A stretch of DNA of 64,000 bases, from assembly GCF_009873495.1 (NCBI RefSeq), contig NZ_CP046703.1, forward strand, positions 4,878,501-4,942,500, written 5' to 3'. Source of the DNA: Nostoc sp. ATCC 53789 (GTDB taxonomy: Bacteria > Cyanobacteriota > Cyanobacteriia > Cyanobacteriales > Nostocaceae). How positions within the stretch are numbered: the first letter of the stretch is position 1; every line of letters starts with the position of its first letter. A model generated the notes under the pieces. The model saw only the letters and a list, made by a program, of their open reading frames with translations. It ran no database searches and had not been told where the DNA came from. This document shows positions 61,441-64,000 of the stretch, in pieces. The position numbers were made by a program, and so were the translations under genes.

Positions 61441-62339
61441 TTGATGTGAGCCAGCAAGCCCAAATCCTTAAGGCTGCGTCGTGTAATCTCGATGCGGACG
61501 GGTGCATCCTCTGGTTTATACATATCAAGGGTTGTTGCGAAAAAGTAGACGTTTTTGTTTTGTTCTAAATAACCCACAAACCAACCAACTTGTGGTTTGG
61601 TACTCGTTAACCATCCCGTCTTTCCCCGCAGTGTGTAGTCTGGAGTTTGTTCGCGTACCATAATATCTTTGACAAGATTTATTGTCCTTTGGGAGAAAGG
61701 TAAATCGCCTTGATACAACCGTTGCAAAAACTTAATTTGCTCTTGGGGTGTAATTTGCAATAGCTGCTGTTCTAGCCAAAAACGATCAATGTCTGCGGCG
61801 GTGCCAATCTGACGATTTCCGTAACCTACTTTGTTAATAAATTGCTGCATCCGTTCATATCCAGCCTTCCGCGCTAGTACTTGATAGAACCAAACAGTTG
61901 AATCTTTAAAGGCTTGACGCAAATTCGTATCATGATTCCAAGCATCGATATCTCGATGAATTCCATCCCAAGTGAGAACCGCCACATCATCAGGAACTAC
62001 ACCTGTTTCTAAAGCTACCAGCGCGTTAAAAATTTTGAATGTCGAAGCTGGAGCGATGGCAGTTGCATTACGTTTAGGATTGTGTTCATAGGTGCGGTTA
62101 TTTTTTGAGTCGTAAATCAAGATTGAGCCTTCACGCCCAAATTCTTGAAAGTGTCGCCCAAAATTTGGCGCTTTAATAGCAGGACGTTCAGATGAGGTTG
62201 AAGCTGGTTGAGCCAGAATAGGCATTGTTCGGAAGCTAATTACACTCAATACCGCAACACATCCAAGAATTGTAAATATAACAGCTTGCCTTCGGTAATG
62301 CCGAAGAGATTGCCACATACCAAACAAGATATTTTTCAT
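61437..62339 (-). CDS. Class D (OXA-type) beta-lactamase
   Basis: A 300-residue exported serine beta-lactamase. A basic N-terminus and one hydrophobic stretch (about 19-43) form the signal peptide or anchor. All class D motifs are present: the nucleophile box S99-T-F-K102 (the lysine is carbamylated in the family), S147-T-V149, Y173-G-N175 and K240-T-G242 followed by W. The WDG and WNHD segments between them are also typical. It should hydrolyse penicillins in the periplasm. No mobile element is next to it, and it sits between housekeeping genes, so it looks like an intrinsic chromosomal enzyme. Confidence 0.94.
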   Translation of the reverse strand: MKNILFGMWQSLRHYRRQAVIFTILGCVAVLSVISFRTMPILAQPASTSSERPAIKAPNFGRHFQEFGREGSILIYDSKNNRTYEHNPKRNATAIAPASTFKIFNALVALETGVVPDDVAVLTWDGIHRDIDAWNHDTNLRQAFKDSTVWFYQVLARKAGYERMQQFINKVGYGNRQIGTAADIDRFWLEQQLLQITPQEQIKFLQRLYQGDLPFSQRTINLVKDIMVREQTPDYTLRGKTGWLTSTKPQVGWFVGYLEQNKNVYFFATTLDMYKPEDAPVRIEITRRSLKDLGLLAHIN

Positions 62340-62438
62340 TGCATATTTAATAAAATCACAAAGGAGATTTTACAATGCAATCTTGCTCATTTGCGAAGAG
62401 ATGAACATCTGTACATCCCTACTCCATCTGCATTTATC

Positions 62439-63671
62439 TCACAAAATCGCGTTTTTTCCCTCTGATTTGTAAAGCGATCGATGAAGAGTTCTACGCTTGG
62501 CTAATTCTTTACCTTTGCGGCCAAGTTGCTCACGTAGCTGTTGATCTTTGCACAACCGATTGAAAGCTTGAAAAACTTCATAACCAGAATTGGGATTAAC
62601 CAGTATCCCATTTTCTTCATGCTGAACTGTGTCTAGAACACCACCTAAGCGAGGGGCAATGATCGGCTTACCGAAGTAACTTGCTTCTAAATAAACCATA
62701 CCAAAACCTTCCATATTATTAGGTTTAGTATCTAATAAAGTCAGCATGGCAAATATGTCGCAAGCTGCATAATAACCTGCTAGTTCACGCTCTGGTAAAT
62801 ATCCCGCAAAGTGGACGCGCTTATCTACCCGCAAACGATGCACCAGAGATTTCAGTTCCGATTCACTTGGCCCTTCACCGCAGATTATATAGTGGACATC
62901 GACCCCAAAAGTTAGCAATAGTGGGATGTTATCAATCACTCGGTCGAAAGCTTTATGTTTTACTAGCCTTCCTATGGAGAGAATAGCTATTGCTGAATCG
63001 GGAATGTTGTATGCCTGACGCACGCGAACACGCAAATCATCAAGGCTACTAGGACTCCCGACATTGTTACCAAATTTTTCTGGTCTGATTATTGGGTTAA
63101 TAACGTAAGTAGGAGTATCTAATCGTAAAGCAGTTCTGAGGTAGTCTTGTGTATAAGAACTGTTACAAACAATACCTTCGGCTCTATGAAGTGTTAATTT
63201 AAATAGCGATCGCAGTACGGGATTGTGTAATGTACAAAGAAAATCATTACCGTGCAGATAGATAAAAAAGCGAATAGGTAATAAATAGCTCAATAGCAAC
63301 AGTGAAGGAAAATCATAGCCGTGGCCCCACTCTATATAACGGTAGTGATAGCGAAAATAGAGTTTGATTGCTAGCACAAATGAGCAGACAATATTGACAA
63401 AAGGCTTTAGGATATTTCCCACAAAGCCACTACGCCAGTATCTAGGATAAAACCAGCGATACACTGGAAATTGTTGACCTTCATCAAATACTTTATCTCC
63501 TGAGCAACTAGCTGCCAGCACAATAACTCGTTCTGGATCTTGGAGACAACGATTGTACATATATTCTCCAATTACAGCTTCTTTCGGCAAGAATATCCTG
63601 GATATGACTAGGATATCTGGGTATGCAGCTTTGTCTCTGATTTCGGCTGTTAGTTGAGAAATATGTTCCAT
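62439..63671 (-). CDS. GT4-family glycosyltransferase
   Basis: A 410-residue GT-B enzyme. The N-terminal domain begins PDILVISRIFLPKEAVIGEY and includes WGHGYDFPSLLLLSYLLP and FIYLHGNDFLCTLHNPVLRS. The C-terminal donor-binding domain has IAILSIGRLVKHKAFDRVID, YIICGEGPSESELKSLVHRL, VHFAGYLPERELAGYYAACD and the acid motif NNMEGFGMVYLEASYFGKPI (E-x7-E), as in retaining family 4 enzymes. It probably adds a hexose to a glycolipid or exopolysaccharide precursor. The ATG at 63671 is preferred to the TTG two codons earlier. No other sugar genes adjoin it in the window. Confidence 0.92.
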   Translation of the reverse strand: MEHISQLTAEIRDKAAYPDILVISRIFLPKEAVIGEYMYNRCLQDPERVIVLAASCSGDKVFDEGQQFPVYRWFYPRYWRSGFVGNILKPFVNIVCSFVLAIKLYFRYHYRYIEWGHGYDFPSLLLLSYLLPIRFFIYLHGNDFLCTLHNPVLRSLFKLTLHRAEGIVCNSSYTQDYLRTALRLDTPTYVINPIIRPEKFGNNVGSPSSLDDLRVRVRQAYNIPDSAIAILSIGRLVKHKAFDRVIDNIPLLLTFGVDVHYIICGEGPSESELKSLVHRLRVDKRVHFAGYLPERELAGYYAACDIFAMLTLLDTKPNNMEGFGMVYLEASYFGKPIIAPRLGGVLDTVQHEENGILVNPNSGYEVFQAFNRLCKDQQLREQLGRKGKELAKRRTLHRSLYKSEGKNAIL

Positions 63672-64000
63672 AATCAAGTTGATAAATTTACTTCAAATAA
63701 TTTTGAATTTATTTACAATTAGGATTACTTTCCAAACCATAATTATTATTTTATTTCTTTTAAAACGAATCTGGTAGATAAAATTGAAGGCTATTTTAGA
63801 AGATTAGCCAGCAAGATTGTTTTTTTATTGTGTTGATTTTATTTTGGCGGCAAAACTCTCAACATTTGAGAATTTTTGTGCATGATGGACAATAAAATAA
63901 AATCTAGCACTTGTAGTCCAATGTAGTCAAATTTCTCACTGAAGAACTGTTGCAAAAATTACGAAACTTACCTATGTTCACTAGACTATCTTGAATAGTC
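63672..64000. other. AT-rich region at the right edge
   Basis: About 330 bases upstream of the glycosyltransferase, very AT-rich. It must hold that promoter. No feature recognised. Confidence 0.4.

Noticed and set aside
1..64000. tRNA or rRNA genes
   Set aside because: I looked for T-loop words such as GGTTCGAATCC and for 16S/23S signatures and found none; a tRNAscan run would settle it.

Overview
The window is chromosomal DNA from a filamentous, probably heterocyst-forming cyanobacterium of the Nostoc/Anabaena type. The evidence is the very frequent HIP1 octamer GCGATCGC on both strands, the many short tandem heptamers (TCATTGG / AATGACA) and G/A-rich GGGGAGCAGG-type repeats between genes, a high-light-inducible protein gene, a CoaR-type cobalt regulator, a PEP-CTERM protein, and the fbp-tal gene order known from Nostoc oxidative pentose phosphate operons. 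Most genes are core or conserved cyanobacterial genes. I see no rRNA, no tRNA, no complete insertion sequence and no prophage.

Layout. 1-1.6 kb: fbp and the start of tal (minus strand). 2.1-6.8 kb: a Uma2-family nuclease-like gene and a 1322-residue protein that joins a phosphate-binding-protein-like domain to four tandem DUF4912-type repeats. 7.2-12.2 kb: a cobalt efflux locus, coaR and divergent coaT with a perfect MerR-type operator; a two-gene ATPase/TOPRIM-like module of defence-system type sits between them, in the coaR transcription unit. 12.1-17.7 kb: an RpiB-like isomerase and an RND efflux pump with its adaptor. 18.8-21.5 kb: a glycosyltransferase, a decayed PEP-CTERM paralogue and an intact PEP-CTERM protein. 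21.8-30.2 kb: glyS, murD, hicAB, argS, an exonuclease-like gene and a protein carrying a nucleotidyltransferase-like signature. 31-35.5 kb: a CruA/CruP-like flavoprotein and a coiled-coil protein. 36.4-40.2 kb: three genes that suggest sulfur handling (cysteine-desulfurase-like, sulfite-oxidase-like, TauE/SafE exporter). 40.6-43.9 kb: a divergent two-component pair. 44.3-50.5 kb: a beta-propeller protein, a YcgQ/YcgR-like permease pair, a WD40 protein, a small membrane protein and hli. 50.9-53.1 kb: ald and a 12-repeat CRISPR array without cas genes. 53.2-57.5 kb: dus, an Rpn-like nuclease, desC and a divergent TetR regulator fused to a degenerate tyrosine-recombinase-like domain. 57.6-63.7 kb: a secreted beta-helix protein, thiE-thiS, a class D beta-lactamase and a second glycosyltransferase.

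Main points for follow-up: (1) the ATPase/TOPRIM pair nested between coaR and coaT; (2) the TetR/recombinase-like fusion facing desC with two matching palindromic operator candidates; (3) three unrelated enzymes (CoaT, MurD, CruA/P-like) that carry in-frame insertions of the same purine-rich repeat that litters the intergenic DNA; (4) a dispersed GCGATGCC...GCC repeat forming part of a secreted protein's N-terminal region. All functional calls rest on motif recognition by eye; no database search was run.
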